Assembly (NCBI RefSeq): GCF_001894825.1
Contig: NZ_BCWY01000064.1
Coordinates: 1-56,462 of the forward strand
Source: Rhodococcus jostii NBRC 16295
GTDB lineage: Bacteria; Actinomycetota; Actinomycetes; Mycobacteriales; Mycobacteriaceae
Length of the DNA stretch: 56,462 bases
Direction: 5' to 3'
Position 1 is the stretch's first letter. Each line of letters starts with the position of its first letter. The position numbers and the translations under genes are program-made. Below are positions 1-9,267 of the stretch, piece after piece. Below the pieces are notes generated by a model, which saw nothing but the letters and a program-made list of their open reading frames with translations, made no database searches and was not told the origin of the DNA.

Positions 1-1
1 C

Positions 2-379
2 CTCCGCAACGCCTCCGCCCAGTTCGAGGAAATGGGTGATCTTCTGTCCGCCATGGACGCCGCCGCGCACGCCGCCACCACCTACCGGAGCCGCGGTCGC
101 AACGGCTCCGCCCTCACCGCCGCCGCCCGCGCCCAGCGTCTCGCCGACACCTGCGGCGGCGCCGATACACCTGCCCTGCGCGAAGCCCAACAGCCGTCAC
201 CGCTGACCGCCCGGCAACGCGAGGTCATCACCCTCGCCGCGCAGGGACTGTCGAACAAGCAAATCGCCGAAAAAATGACCCTGTCCGTCCGCACCATCGA
301 AGGCCACCTCCACCGCGCTGCCCTCAAAACCGGTGTCTCCGGTCGCGGCGACCTCGGCGCCACCATCACCGGAGAGTGA
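2..379 (+). CDS. LuxR-family regulator, C-terminal part only (cut by window edge)
   Basis: The reading frame is open from the first bases of the window, so this is the 3' end of a larger gene. The visible 125 residues hold the end of a helical region and a LuxR-type HTH near the C-terminus, with the motif LTARQREVITLAAQGLSNKQ followed by a recognition helix containing SVRTIEGHLHR. This protein is a close paralogue of the full-length LAL regulator that starts about 70 bases downstream: both end in the same order of segments, and the HTH-coding DNA is nearly identical. By analogy it should be a P-loop ATPase/LuxR transcription factor, but the ATPase part is outside the window. The stop is TGA at 377-379. 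Confidence 0.85.
   Translation, partial: LRNASAQFEEMGDLLSAMDAAAHAATTYRSRGRNGSALTAAARAQRLADTCGGADTPALREAQQPSPLTARQREVITLAAQGLSNKQIAEKMTLSVRTIEGHLHRAALKTGVSGRGDLGATITGE
161..342 (+). repeat. Near-identical direct repeat, copy 1 (LuxR HTH-coding segment)
   Basis: By eye this 182-base tract differs at only three positions from 2872-3053, the equivalent part of the next gene. The flanking coding sequence of the two genes is visibly more diverged. The pattern fits recent gene conversion, or selection on the DNA-binding domain of tandem paralogues. Confidence 0.8.
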
Positions 380-456
380 ATCGCAATGGCCGTACCAGAT
401 GACTCGCGACCCCTGTTCGGGCGTTTCTCCGATTCGCCGGTCGAAGGGTGAGGCAC

Positions 457-3123
457 ATGTTCTCTACAGCGGATCGGTGGCCACTGGTCGGGCGCGAGGA
501 GGAACTGCACCTGATCAATGCCACGATCACCGGCACCGGCAGGCACGGTGGGATCCTCATTGCCGGCCCCGCCGGGGTGGGCAAGAGCCGACTCGCCCGA
601 GAAGCGATCACCGGCGTCCGACCCGGCCGATGGGTACCGCGGTGGGCACGCGCCACCGCATCCGCCCGCGTGCTGCCATTGGGGGCGTTCGCCGAATGGA
701 TCGACGGCGGCACTGCAGACACAATGTCTGTTGTCCGCGGCGTCATCGATCACGTCGCCACCTGCCCACCAGGAGGGAAGGTTGTCGTCGGGGTCGATGA
801 CGCACACCTACTCGACGACCTGTCGGCGTTCGTCGTGCTCCAACTCGTCCAGCGGCAACTCGCCCCGGTCGTGGTGACCATCCGCACCGGCGAACCCGTT
901 CCCGATGCGGTCACCACCCTCTGGAAGGACGGTCACCTCCAGCGCATCGAACTCCAACCACTCTCCGAAGAAGAAACCGGCGAACTCGTCACCGCGGTCG
1001 TCGGCGGCCAGCTCGACCCCTATGCCGTCCGCCGGCTATGGAACGTCACCCGCGGTAATACCCTGTACCTGCGCCATCTGGTCGAGCAGGAACTCGCCAG
1101 CGAACGACTCGCTCCGAGACGCGAGGCACCAGGACTCAGTGCCGGCGCGTGGGTATGGGATGGTCCACCCACCGCCTCGCCGGGACTAGCAGATCTCATC
1201 AGCGCACAACTCGACGCACTTCCCCCCGCGGTTGGCGCCGTCCTCGACGTTCTCGCCGTCGGCGAGCCGCTTCCCGTACAGATGCTGGCCGAACTCGCCG
1301 ATTCCGATGCCGTCGAGGATGCGCACGCACTCGGGTTGATCACCGTCGACCGGTGTGGCCGCCACCCAGTGCGATTAGCGCACCCGCTCTACGGCGAAGC
1401 CCGCCGTGCCCGGGTGACACCTCTACGGCTGCGGCGGTTACAGGCCGAAGTTGCTGAAGCCCTTGGCCACGTAGACGATGTCGAGGTCCGCGACCTCGTG
1501 CGTCGCGCCGTGTTGATCCTCGAATCCGGGCTTCCGGCCGCCCCCGGCTTCCTCGCGGAGGCTGCGACGGCAGCACTGTCGTTGTTCGACGTCGAACTCG
1601 CGGTCCGCCTGTGCAAGGCGGCAATCTCGAACGGCGCCGGTTACGACGTCCACGTCATTCTGTCGGTAGCACTGATGCAGCTCAGCCGGGGCGAGGAGGT
1701 CGAGCAGGTCCTCACCCAGCTGCTCGCCCAGCCTCTCAGCGACGAGCAGATCGTGGACGTGACGGACCTTCGGATCGGGAATCTGCTCTGGATACTCAAT
1801 CGTCCAGAGGAAGCCGAGTCCGCTCTCCTCGGTGCGAGAGAAGCGACGGCACCGCGAGTACACGGTGCGCTGACCGCCGGACAGGCAATCATCCACGCCT
1901 ACCACGCGCGCCCACTCGATGCGGTCGAGGCCGCACGGTCGGCGCTGCGGGCGCCGGACCTGCCGGAACTATCCGGGATGTGGGCGCTGGGCGCACTACT
2001 GATCGCCCTGGGGGATATGGGACGGGCATCGGAAATTGCACCCATCGCGGCCCGCGTCTACGACCTCTTGAGCCGCTCCACACGGGTCTCGGTCGTTCGG
2101 CTCCACTTCAGCGAGTTCCACACTCGAGGGTTGCGGATGGCCGGCTACGTCCAGGAAGCCGCCGACGTCACAACGCGGATCTGCGCCGAGGTCGCCGATG
2201 TCCCCGGCTGGGCGCAGGGATTCTCCGCCATCCTCACGGGACTAGCCGAACTCCCAGCAGGCAACCTGGACGCGGCGCGGAAATGGTTGGAACAACGCTT
2301 CACAACTGGAATCCCCGTCGGCTACATCCCCACAATCTGGTATTGCGCGCTCGCCCAGGCGCAAGCGATGTCCGGAGACGCCACGAACGCGGCGCAAACC
2401 CTGCATGCCCTCGACGCCTGGGGCAGCACCACCATCCCGTATCTGAAGCCGGAGTATCTCCTCACCAAGGCCTGGGTCTCCGCCGCCGCCGGTGCCGTCA
2501 CCGAGGCCATCGCCCTCGCACACCACGGCGCCCTCTGCGCGGCCGAACATCACCAACACGCCCACGAGGTGATGTGCCTACACACCGCCACCCGCCTCGG
2601 CGACACCACCACAGCCCACCGGTTGCACGAACTCGCAAAACAGATGGACGGTCCCCGCGCTCCAGCAGCCGCCCTGCACGCGGCCGCCCTTGCCGCCGGT
2701 GACGCGGACGGTCTCCTCGAGGCCTCCCAGCAGTTCGAGAAAATAGGAGACCCGCTGTCCGCCATGGATGCCGCAGCACACGCCGCCACCACCTTCCGTC
2801 ATCACGGCCGCAACGGATCCGCCCTCACTGCCGCCGACCGCGCCCAGCGTCTCGCTGACGCCTGCGACGGCGCCGATACACCTGCCCTGCGCGAAGCCCA
2901 ACAGCCGTCACCGCTGACCGCCCGGCAACGCGAGGTCATCACCCTCGTCGCCCAGGGACTGTCGAACAAGCAAATCGCCGAAAAAATGACCCTGTCCGTC
3001 CGCACCGTCGAAGGCCACCTCCACCGCGCTGCCCTCAAAACCGGTGTCTCCGGCCGCGACAACCTCGGCGCCATAGTCACCGGCGATCAGCCCCCTCCCG
3101 ATCGTGGTCACCAACTGGAGTAG
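457..3123 (+). CDS. LAL-type LuxR transcriptional regulator with N-terminal P-loop ATPase
   Basis: This is a large regulator of the LAL class (LuxR with an ATPase domain), 888 residues from ATG 457. A GTG at 448 is an alternative start, but GAAGGG at 443-448 is spaced correctly only for the ATG. The N-terminus has the typical LVGREEEL entry to the nucleotide-binding domain, a Walker A GPAGVGKS with K43, and a Walker B-like VVVGVDDAHLLDD around residues 108-120. The middle is a long helical TPR-like region. The last 65 residues or so are a LuxR HTH (LTARQREVITLVAQGLSNKQ). LAL proteins activate transcription after binding a ligand; the ligand cannot be told. It is a tandem paralogue of the truncated gene upstream. 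A small gene and an LLM oxidoreductase follow on the same strand and may be its targets. Confidence 0.88.
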   Translation: MFSTADRWPLVGREEELHLINATITGTGRHGGILIAGPAGVGKSRLAREAITGVRPGRWVPRWARATASARVLPLGAFAEWIDGGTADTMSVVRGVIDHVATCPPGGKVVVGVDDAHLLDDLSAFVVLQLVQRQLAPVVVTIRTGEPVPDAVTTLWKDGHLQRIELQPLSEEETGELVTAVVGGQLDPYAVRRLWNVTRGNTLYLRHLVEQELASERLAPRREAPGLSAGAWVWDGPPTASPGLADLISAQLDALPPAVGAVLDVLAVGEPLPVQMLAELADSDAVEDAHALGLITVDRCGRHPVRLAHPLYGEARRARVTPLRLRRLQAEVAEALGHVDDVEVRDLVRRAVLILESGLPAAPGFLAEAATAALSLFDVELAVRLCKAAISNGAGYDVHVILSVALMQLSRGEEVEQVLTQLLAQPLSDEQIVDVTDLRIGNLLWILNRPEEAESALLGAREATAPRVHGALTAGQAIIHAYHARPLDAVEAARSALRAPDLPELSGMWALGALLIALGDMGRASEIAPIAARVYDLLSRSTRVSVVRLHFSEFHTRGLRMAGYVQEAADVTTRICAEVADVPGWAQGFSAILTGLAELPAGNLDAARKWLEQRFTTGIPVGYIPTIWYCALAQAQAMSGDATNAAQTLHALDAWGSTTIPYLKPEYLLTKAWVSAAAGAVTEAIALAHHGALCAAEHHQHAHEVMCLHTATRLGDTTTAHRLHELAKQMDGPRAPAAALHAAALAAGDADGLLEASQQFEKIGDPLSAMDAAAHAATTFRHHGRNGSALTAADRAQRLADACDGADTPALREAQQPSPLTARQREVITLVAQGLSNKQIAEKMTLSVRTVEGHLHRAALKTGVSGRDNLGAIVTGDQPPPDRGHQLE
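2872..3053 (+). repeat. Near-identical direct repeat, copy 2 (LuxR HTH-coding segment)
   Basis: Partner of 161-342, at an offset of 2711 bases. The three differences I see are two in an Ala/Val-Ala codon pair (CGCCGCG versus CGTCGCC context) and one that changes Ile to Val in the recognition helix region. Confidence 0.8.
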
Positions 3124-3168
3124 CCGACTACGCCACCCCACCATGCACACCGAACGCACCCTGAAATC

Positions 3169-3390
3169 ATGACTCCTCCACTCACACCCCGCGAACAGGC
3201 GCTACGGCGACTGCCTCACCCCTACTCCCTCGCGCTACGGCTGCGCGACGCGGGCGTCGCCGACGACCAGATGTGCACCTACCTCGACATCGACACCCAC
3301 GCCCTCCCGCCGCTCCTCGAGCTCGCCGACGCCAAACTCACCGCCGCACTCCGCACCACCCCAGAAACCGAACCGGAGGCACAACCATGA
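3169..3390 (+). CDS. Small conserved-looking protein of unknown function
   Basis: The product is a 73-residue acidic protein beginning MTPPLTPREQALRRLPHPYS and ending in a Glu/Pro-rich tail. It has no signal peptide or membrane segment. The central part (residues 20-60) is helical and reads like a short HTH-type or adaptor module (LRDAGVADDQMCTYLDID), but no family can be named securely. The ATG is 46 bases after the LAL regulator stop. Its TGA overlaps the ATG of the LLM oxidoreductase (ATGA at 3387-3390), so the two are translationally coupled and probably work in one pathway. Confidence 0.65.
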   Translation: MTPPLTPREQALRRLPHPYSLALRLRDAGVADDQMCTYLDIDTHALPPLLELADAKLTAALRTTPETEPEAQP

Positions 3391-4531
3391 ACGGCTTCAA
3401 AACCGGACTGATGGAACCCGGCGTCAATCCCCGATTCGCCCCGGACCTGCTGCTGCGCAACACCCGAGCGCACGCGGTCGCCGGCGGCGCCGATTCGATG
3501 TGGCTACCCGACCACCTCAACAGCCTTCTCCCCGCCTCGATCTGGAAACCCGCCTACACCGGTATAGCCAAGTTCATCCCGAGGGCGGATGCGTTCTACG
3601 AGCCCTGGACCACCCTTGGCTACCTCGCCGCCCGCAACAGGCTCGCCCGCCTGCGACTTGGTGTCGGTGTCACCGACGCCGGCCGGCGCAACCCTGCCGT
3701 CACCGCGCAAGCCGCCGCCACCCTCCACCTGCTCAGCCGTGGCCGCGCCATCCTCGGCTTCGGGCCCGGTGAGCGCGAAGGCAACGAGCCCTACGGCGTC
3801 GACTGGTCCCAGCCGGTCGGTCGCTTCGAGGAAGCCCTCGCCACCATCCGCGCCCTGTGGAACTCCGGCGGCACACCCGTCACCCGGGACTCGACGTTCT
3901 TCCCGCTGCGCGACGCCATCTTCGACATCCCACCCCACAACGGGACCCGGCCACCGATCTGGGTCGCCGCGCACGGGCCGCGGATGCTGCGCATCACCGG
4001 CCGCTACGCCGACGCCTGGTTCCCCAGCTACGCGCAAACCCCGAAGGAGTACGCCGAGAAACTCGCCGTCATCCGGGCCGCCGCGGACACTGCCGGCCGC
4101 GACCCCCAGACCGTCCTGCCCGCTGCCTTCTTCTTCGTCCTCACCGCCCGCACCGACACCCACGTCGACGAGATGATCAACTCGACACCCGCCCGAATCT
4201 TCGCCCTCTGCGCTCCCGCCTACGTCTGGGCCCGCCACGGTGTCGAACACCCCTCGGGCCCGACTTCACCGGCGCCCAGGACCTGCTCCCCCACACCATC
4301 GACGAACCCACCGCCCTCGACTACGCCGACCGCGTCCCACCCTCACTCGTCCGCGAAACGCTCCTGACCGGCACCCCCGCCGACATCCTCGACCAACTGG
4401 CCGAATGGCGGGACAACGGTGCCCGCTACATCGTCGTTGGAAACCTCAGCTCCTTTCACCCGCGACTGAGCGTCGGCCTCGCCTCATCGTTGCCACTGAT
4501 CCAGATTCTCCGTGGTATGAAAAGGCTCTGA
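3387..4531 (+). pseudogene. LLM-class flavin/F420-dependent oxidoreductase, one frameshift
   Basis: The first 290 or so residues read as a luciferase-like monooxygenase (LLM) family protein: SMWLPDHLNSLLP near the N-terminus, LRLGVGVTDAGRRNP, a GRAILGFGPGEREGNEPYG segment and PPIWVAAHGPRMLRITGRYA. These are typical of F420- or FMN-dependent reductases, including phthiodiolone ketoreductase-like enzymes. At about 4248-4253 the frame is lost. The C-terminal family sequence (GPDFTGAQDLLPHT to the LRGMKRL end) continues in the next frame to TGA 4529-4531. One missing C in a run of four C's would repair the gene to about 381 residues. It is therefore either recently inactivated or an assembly error. 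It overlaps the preceding small gene by ATGA. Confidence 0.82.
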
Positions 4532-4624
4532 GGACAGTCACCGGTCGGATATGCAGCGATCATCCCGGACACGTTCATGACGCAAAGGCGACTTCGTCTC
4601 GGTCGACTCCTTGCAAACGTGGCT

Positions 4625-4648
4625 CGTGCGGGGGCAGTCCCCCGCACG
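4625..4648 (+). terminator. Hairpin terminator after the LLM gene
   Basis: A perfect 10-bp stem (CGTGCGGGGG pairing with CCCCCGCACG) closes on a 4-base loop. It lies about 95 bases after the LLM stop codon. There is no T-run, as is common in GC-rich actinobacteria. Confidence 0.6.
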
Positions 4649-5091
4649 CGCCCGGCTTCGATGATGGGGTGAGTGAGGTGCGCGCTGGTCGAATTCGTTA
4701 CCGCCGTCCCGTCCTTCGACGCGATTACCGTCCATGAGTAGCGCCGACTGTTCGCAGCTCACTCCTCGGGTCGACATTCTCGGCCACCGAGCGAGCAGTA
4801 CTGCGAATGTCGTCACGGACTGGTTCGACGTGCAAAGCACTAGTGACAATGTCAACGGGACGGAGGACGATCGTACTAGACCAACCAGTCTCTTCTAGGG
4901 GGTGACTACCAGTTCTGGCACCGACACCCCGCTTAGCATCATCCCCTTCGTAAACCTGCGTCCAGCCTCTGGGAACCAGCACCCATCACCATCCACGACC
5001 GAGGATTCTGCAGCCACAATCTCGGCGCTGCCACCGTCGCCGAGGCTGGGAAGTCCTCGGCATTTTTCAATTCCATTGATAGGGAACGATA
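4649..5091. other. Intergenic, no gene recognised
   Basis: Short open frames here have no recognisable protein features, and base use at the third codon position is not coding-like. I see no RNA gene. The last 20 bases carry the ribosome binding site of the following small gene. Confidence 0.5.
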
Positions 5092-5247
5092 ATGGCACAG
5101 TCAGAACAAGAAGTCCGAAATGCAATCGCCAGGGTGAAGAACTCCCCGGCGCACGCAAGCAAAGAGGACTGGAATGTCGTCAACGACTTCGCACGCCAGG
5201 CGGGATCGTTGGGAAACTTAGCCCGTGAAGCGATCAAGGGCCGCTAG
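5092..5247 (+). CDS. Small helical protein, 51 residues, unknown
   Basis: ATG 5092 is preceded by AGGGA at a spacing of six bases, a good ribosome binding site. The product starts MAQSEQEVRNAIARVKNSPA and ends in a basic LAREAIKGR. It looks like two amphipathic helices with a central polar linker (HASKEDWNVVNDF). There is no signal or membrane segment. I do not recognise a family. It stands alone, 378 bases before the 803-residue membrane protein on the same strand. The case rests on a good start site and a protein-like composition. Confidence 0.5.
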   Translation: MAQSEQEVRNAIARVKNSPAHASKEDWNVVNDFARQAGSLGNLAREAIKGR

Positions 5248-5625
5248 CTTGCAGGGTACTTTCTCACCCACCACAAATTCCGGGATGAAACAGCCCCGCC
5301 GCGATAGGGCCGCGACGTTCTCGATGAGGAGGCTCCTGAACTGACGTCGCATCACAGACCGGAGAGCTGATCGAAGCGGAGGTAATATTGAGCATCAGGG
5401 CGCTACGACGCGACCAGTGATGACGGGGTTTCCGATCTACGTTGGGCCGCAAACGTTTTCATGCATCTACCGAACTCTGATACCACACCCGGAAAACCCT
5501 ATACGCTCGAGTCTGGTCTCTTCGGCGATTACTCAACGAGTGGATGCGTCGAGCATCTAGCGCAACCATGAGCAGTGACCTGAGGATGTCGCTTCTGCGG
5601 AAATGGCTCGTTAGAGGATGGAATC
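5248..5625. other. Intergenic, no gene recognised
   Basis: This is 378 bases with no credible reading frame. It is likely to hold the 3' end of the upstream small transcript and the promoter of the membrane protein, but I could not pick a convincing -35/-10 pair. Confidence 0.45.
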
Positions 5626-8037
5626 ATGTTCGAGCCGAAGGAACTAAGAGAGGCAAAGAAGGAATTTCTCGCTGCGGTGAACGACTGCAGCTGGCTGGCC
5701 GCGAAAGGCCAGTTGGACGACCCGGACTTTCGCGAGGCCGCCACCTCGGTCCTTCGATTCGCCTCCAGCCGGTACCGAGCTGCAGGAGGCGATATCGAGA
5801 AGACACTCCGAAAAAATCGGTCGCTTGTGGAAAGCAAGTTCCAAGCCGTCGAACTTCACTATTTCAAGAGCACCGGGAACTTCCTCTTTGCGGACCATCG
5901 ACAGGCAGCCCGCAACTTCATGGAAGATCTGGTCCGAATGGCCGGTCCCGTCGATCACGCCAGCGATCCGACCAGCGGCGCGCAGGACGATCATCCAGAC
6001 GGAACGCCAAAAGTCCCCGGCGGTGAGGAACAGACTGTTCTACCCAACCCGCGACTGCCCGATATTGCCCCGGACCAGTGCGCCTACGAGATACTTAAGT
6101 CGGTCGGGCTCAGCTTTCTCGTATGGGGACCTGGCCGTCTTTCCGATTGCTTCCGCGCTATCGCCAACGTTGCTACGACATTCTTGTCCACCCGCACCAG
6201 TTCAGGTTGGGTCGGACAGTTTTCGGGCCAGTCGGACGTCTACTGGATGGCGTTCGAAGGACCGGAGGGATCTGGCGTTGCGGTATGCGTCGGGCCCGAT
6301 AGCGATCAGGATTTCTGGTGGGCCGAGATCGCTGAAAAGCTACCCAATCTCGGTGGCCAGTGGCAGTGGGGGGTCGGCTCGCTCGAGGCCAGGGTACCGA
6401 CCGAGTTCGCCAAGATGTTCACAGCCGCAACAGCGGTTCAACTGTGGACACTTCCCGGACTCGAGCACCTTACGCCGGCTGAGGAGACGGCTGAGCAGCC
6501 GTCTCCGACGCTGTCACCGATGTTCGGTCCGGTCCTCAACAGTTACCCCGAACGTATTCAACGATGGCAAGAGTTCGACGGTCTCAGGATTGGGCTGCAA
6601 GTTGTGGTCGCTCCATCGCGAGCCCAACTCGTTATCCTTCGACCCTGGGACAATTTCTTCGCCCTCCTTTCCCCGGTCGGGGCCCCTGTCGGCGGCGCGA
6701 TACCCCCGGCGATTCGCGACCGTGTCGCCGGCCGCTACGAGCTCGTTGTGCGGGAAAACGACGTCATGTTGGTGCAGCCCCTGCCTGAAACCTCCGAGTT
6801 CTCACCGGAAGACACCTGCCAGAAAGCATTTCAGTTGGCGGACTACGCCGATGCGGTCACCCACCCAGATGCCGAACCGAACACAGCCGCAACCACATCG
6901 ACGAACACTCATGTCCCGATGAGCTCCGACCGGCATGAACTCGGCAGTCAGGTCCGTCTCACCGTCGATGCGAAGGAAATGGGCCGGTACGAGGCGATCC
7001 GGAAACTCGACGAACGACGACACAAACCGAATCAGTCAACACGCACACCCGAAAATCGGCGTGCCAGTTCACCCACTGTGGCGCCGCCCTCCATGAGGGC
7101 TTCTCGCCGACGCACAGTCGTGATCGCCTCCCTGCTAGTTGCTGCAGCCCTGGTCATCGCGCTCGCCACGACACTTGTCGTCGGCCGGACCGAATCCACT
7201 GATTCCGCCCGCACCGCCACGGCCGCCGACGTCACGACCTGTACAACACCGCCCGCATTCAGTCCCACCAAATTCGAGACGGACGCCGCCGGCCTGCTGG
7301 TCACCATGCAAATCACCACAACCTGCCCCGGCGGTGACGTCCTCTCAAACAATGCACTCCGCCTCACACTCAGCGCCGGCGATACGAACATCGCCTCCGC
7401 CCTATTCGACCTGTCCGGAACACCCATCGCCGTGCCACCCAGGGACGACGCTGACATGACCGCGGCAACGCATGCGTTCCGCTTCCCCATCGGATCGTTC
7501 TGGAGGACCCCGGACACCATGCCCACCAGCGGCATCGACGTCACCTCCGACAACATCGGAACCGACCCAGTCACCTCCCCGACGACCGGCGACGACAGCG
7601 GCCCGAGCGACGCAACCGGACCCGCCGCACCGGCAACCGGCGACCCCGAAACGGCCAGTCTGGAAGCCCTCCAAGCGATCGCAGCCGCCGACCGGGAACC
7701 GGTACATGACCTGCTCGTCGACAAGTGGATCCCACAGCTAAGTTCGAAACGCCCAGGCCTGGTCGCCGAAGGCATCACCTGGAACAGCGAGGCCACCCTC
7801 CGAGAACACCTGCGCCTGCGCGCACAATACCCCGGGGTCCGGCTGCTATGGTCCGGTGACTGGAGTACCTTCAGCGCCCCCGACTTCTGGGTCACAGTCG
7901 CCGGCACCGTATACCCGGACCCAGACGCCGCCATCAGATGGTGCCAATCGCACGACCTAGACCGCGATCACTGTTACGGAAAACTCATCAGCACCACGCA
8001 CCCAATCGACGGTAGTACCCGACTGCAGCCCGGCTGA
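5626..8037 (+). CDS. Large single-pass membrane protein of unknown function
   Basis: The product has 803 residues. ATG 5626 follows AGAGGA at a suitable distance. Residues 1-490 lack a signal sequence and should be cytoplasmic. They include two similar-looking Trp-rich segments (YWMAFEGPEGSGVAVCVGPD with WWAEIAEKLPNLGGQWQWG, and a later VVVAPSRAQLVILRPWDNFF stretch), resembling immunity- or secretion-associated T3S-chaperone-like folds, though no family is claimed. A basic stretch RASRRR precedes one transmembrane helix at about 497-520. The rest is extracellular: a domain of about 120 residues with two Cys (CTTPPAF and TTCPGG), a Thr/Pro/Gly linker, and a C-terminal domain (residues 680-803) with WCQSHDLDRDHCYG. 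A similar C-terminal domain sits on sensor proteins of related actinobacteria, from memory. Its role is unknown. Confidence 0.75.
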   Translation: MFEPKELREAKKEFLAAVNDCSWLAAKGQLDDPDFREAATSVLRFASSRYRAAGGDIEKTLRKNRSLVESKFQAVELHYFKSTGNFLFADHRQAARNFMEDLVRMAGPVDHASDPTSGAQDDHPDGTPKVPGGEEQTVLPNPRLPDIAPDQCAYEILKSVGLSFLVWGPGRLSDCFRAIANVATTFLSTRTSSGWVGQFSGQSDVYWMAFEGPEGSGVAVCVGPDSDQDFWWAEIAEKLPNLGGQWQWGVGSLEARVPTEFAKMFTAATAVQLWTLPGLEHLTPAEETAEQPSPTLSPMFGPVLNSYPERIQRWQEFDGLRIGLQVVVAPSRAQLVILRPWDNFFALLSPVGAPVGGAIPPAIRDRVAGRYELVVRENDVMLVQPLPETSEFSPEDTCQKAFQLADYADAVTHPDAEPNTAATTSTNTHVPMSSDRHELGSQVRLTVDAKEMGRYEAIRKLDERRHKPNQSTRTPENRRASSPTVAPPSMRASRRRTVVIASLLVAAALVIALATTLVVGRTESTDSARTATAADVTTCTTPPAFSPTKFETDAAGLLVTMQITTTCPGGDVLSNNALRLTLSAGDTNIASALFDLSGTPIAVPPRDDADMTAATHAFRFPIGSFWRTPDTMPTSGIDVTSDNIGTDPVTSPTTGDDSGPSDATGPAAPATGDPETASLEALQAIAAADREPVHDLLVDKWIPQLSSKRPGLVAEGITWNSEATLREHLRLRAQYPGVRLLWSGDWSTFSAPDFWVTVAGTVYPDPDAAIRWCQSHDLDRDHCYGKLISTTHPIDGSTRLQPG

Positions 8038-8413
8038 GTAGCGGAACAGCGAAGTTACAGGTGAGCTCGCACCCGTGTGATCACATCGCGGCGACCGCGC
8101 TCCCAGATCCCACGCCCGGCCAGCCCAAAGCGGGCGAGTCCGGTTCTCTAATCCGCTGGCCGCGCGAGAGGCTGATGACGGTGCGAAACCAAGATTTCTT
8201 TCACGCCGGCGTTCTGTGCGGCTGCTTCATCCATGCAAGCGATCTCGCCCCTGCGGTCGGTTTCAAGCCGGTGTCAATGCGTACGGCTCGATCATGAGGC
8301 GGTCACCGAAGGCACCCCAGCGTGCCGGGTAGGTCTCACAGTCGAATTCAGCTCCACTGCCAATCATCAGTGCCCTGCGCACTCGTTCTGTCAACCGACG
8401 AAAGTGGGCATGT

Positions 8414-8451
8414 CGGCCCGAGACGCCGCAGCCGGGCGGCGTCTCGGGCCG
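8414..8451. terminator. Strong bidirectional hairpin between convergent genes
   Basis: This is a perfect 16-bp stem, starting CGGCCCGAGACGCCGC, closed by a 6-base loop. It lies between the stop of the membrane protein (8037, plus) and the stop of the small zinc-ribbon-like gene (8516, minus), so it can serve both transcripts. The rest of 8038-8515 holds no gene I can recognise. Confidence 0.75.
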
Positions 8452-8515
8452 TAGCAGGGCAAGGGTTCCCGAGCACGGCACTTACCGACACCGTGAAAAT
8501 CCGCGCTCACGCGAC

Positions 8516-8734
8516 CTAAGGGCCGGTCGGAAACTGTCCCAGCCTTTGGTTCACGGATCCCTCAGGGTCCGCTGGGAGGTAAAAATCCCAGCTCATAGCC
8601 TGATGGGCTCCGCCAGCCGGGTGAGGACAGTGCCCATTGTCGCGGCGGCCGTTCCAGAACAGCGACAGGCACCTTACACAGAACCGCCAATTGTTCTGTG
8701 TCGTATTGGCAGCTTCCGGAATTTGAACAGGCAT
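8516..8734 (-). CDS. Small protein with a Cys-pair repeat motif (WRFCVRCxxLFW type)
   Basis: The start at 8734 is chosen over longer options because AAGGAG sits six bases upstream of this ATG on the minus strand. The 72-residue product has one unit of a motif found in repeated form in many secreted or phage-tail-like bacterial proteins: W-x-FC-x-x-C-x-x-LFW, then CPHPAGGAH and SWDFYLP. The Cys pair plus the later Cys/His look able to bind one metal ion, as a zinc ribbon. The family assignment is from memory. It faces the membrane protein gene across the hairpin at 8414-8451. No partner gene is evident. Confidence 0.7.
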   Translation of the reverse strand: MPVQIPEAANTTQNNWRFCVRCLSLFWNGRRDNGHCPHPAGGAHQAMSWDFYLPADPEGSVNQRLGQFPTGP

Positions 8735-9267
8735 GATCGTCTCCTTTGTATGCGGATCACTACTTCGTTGAGACCGTTCAGGACTCACGGAAAAGTATTA
8801 CGAATCTGTATGCCGTCGCGCGACCGGGGAAACCCTGGTATCTGTCGCATCTCAGTAGAGCGGCTGCCGATTGTGGAAGTCCCAAGACAAATGCAGAACG
8901 GCCACCAGATCGCCCCGTAGCCCGCACGATCGCCGCCAGTTTGTCCTCGGCATCCACCACTGCCGCGCCCTCGTCGTCGATCCCACTATCAATCCAGGCT
9001 GAGTTGCATCACTCGAACCAACGAATACGACATTCGATCGGCGAGCGGATCATCGTTCCGGCTCGCGCTCCCCACCCTCAGATCGACCACCTCGGCGTGG
9101 CACGCCAATAGACGTAGATGGCGGGTCGAGGAGTGCAGGCACGGGACATCCAATCCGAGTTGAAGTACTCAACTACTCCAGACAGGGCCCGCCCCGACCC
9201 ACAAGCTTCTTGTGTAGCCAAAGCAGAACAACGCCCGCGCGACGCAACCCGCACCAGGAGCACAGCC
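8735..9267. other. Intergenic, no gene recognised; one small inverted repeat
   Basis: This is 533 bases without a supported gene. At 9158-9174 there is an inverted repeat AGTTGA-N5-TCAACT, which could be an operator for the following hemerythrin-like remnant. A minus-strand open stretch at about 8780-9000 looks weakly protein-like but has no recognisable motif. Confidence 0.4.

Noticed and set aside
9158..9174. Inverted repeat AGTTGA-N5-TCAACT as a definite operator
   Set aside because: Short, single, and in front of a dead gene; mentioned in the gap entry only.
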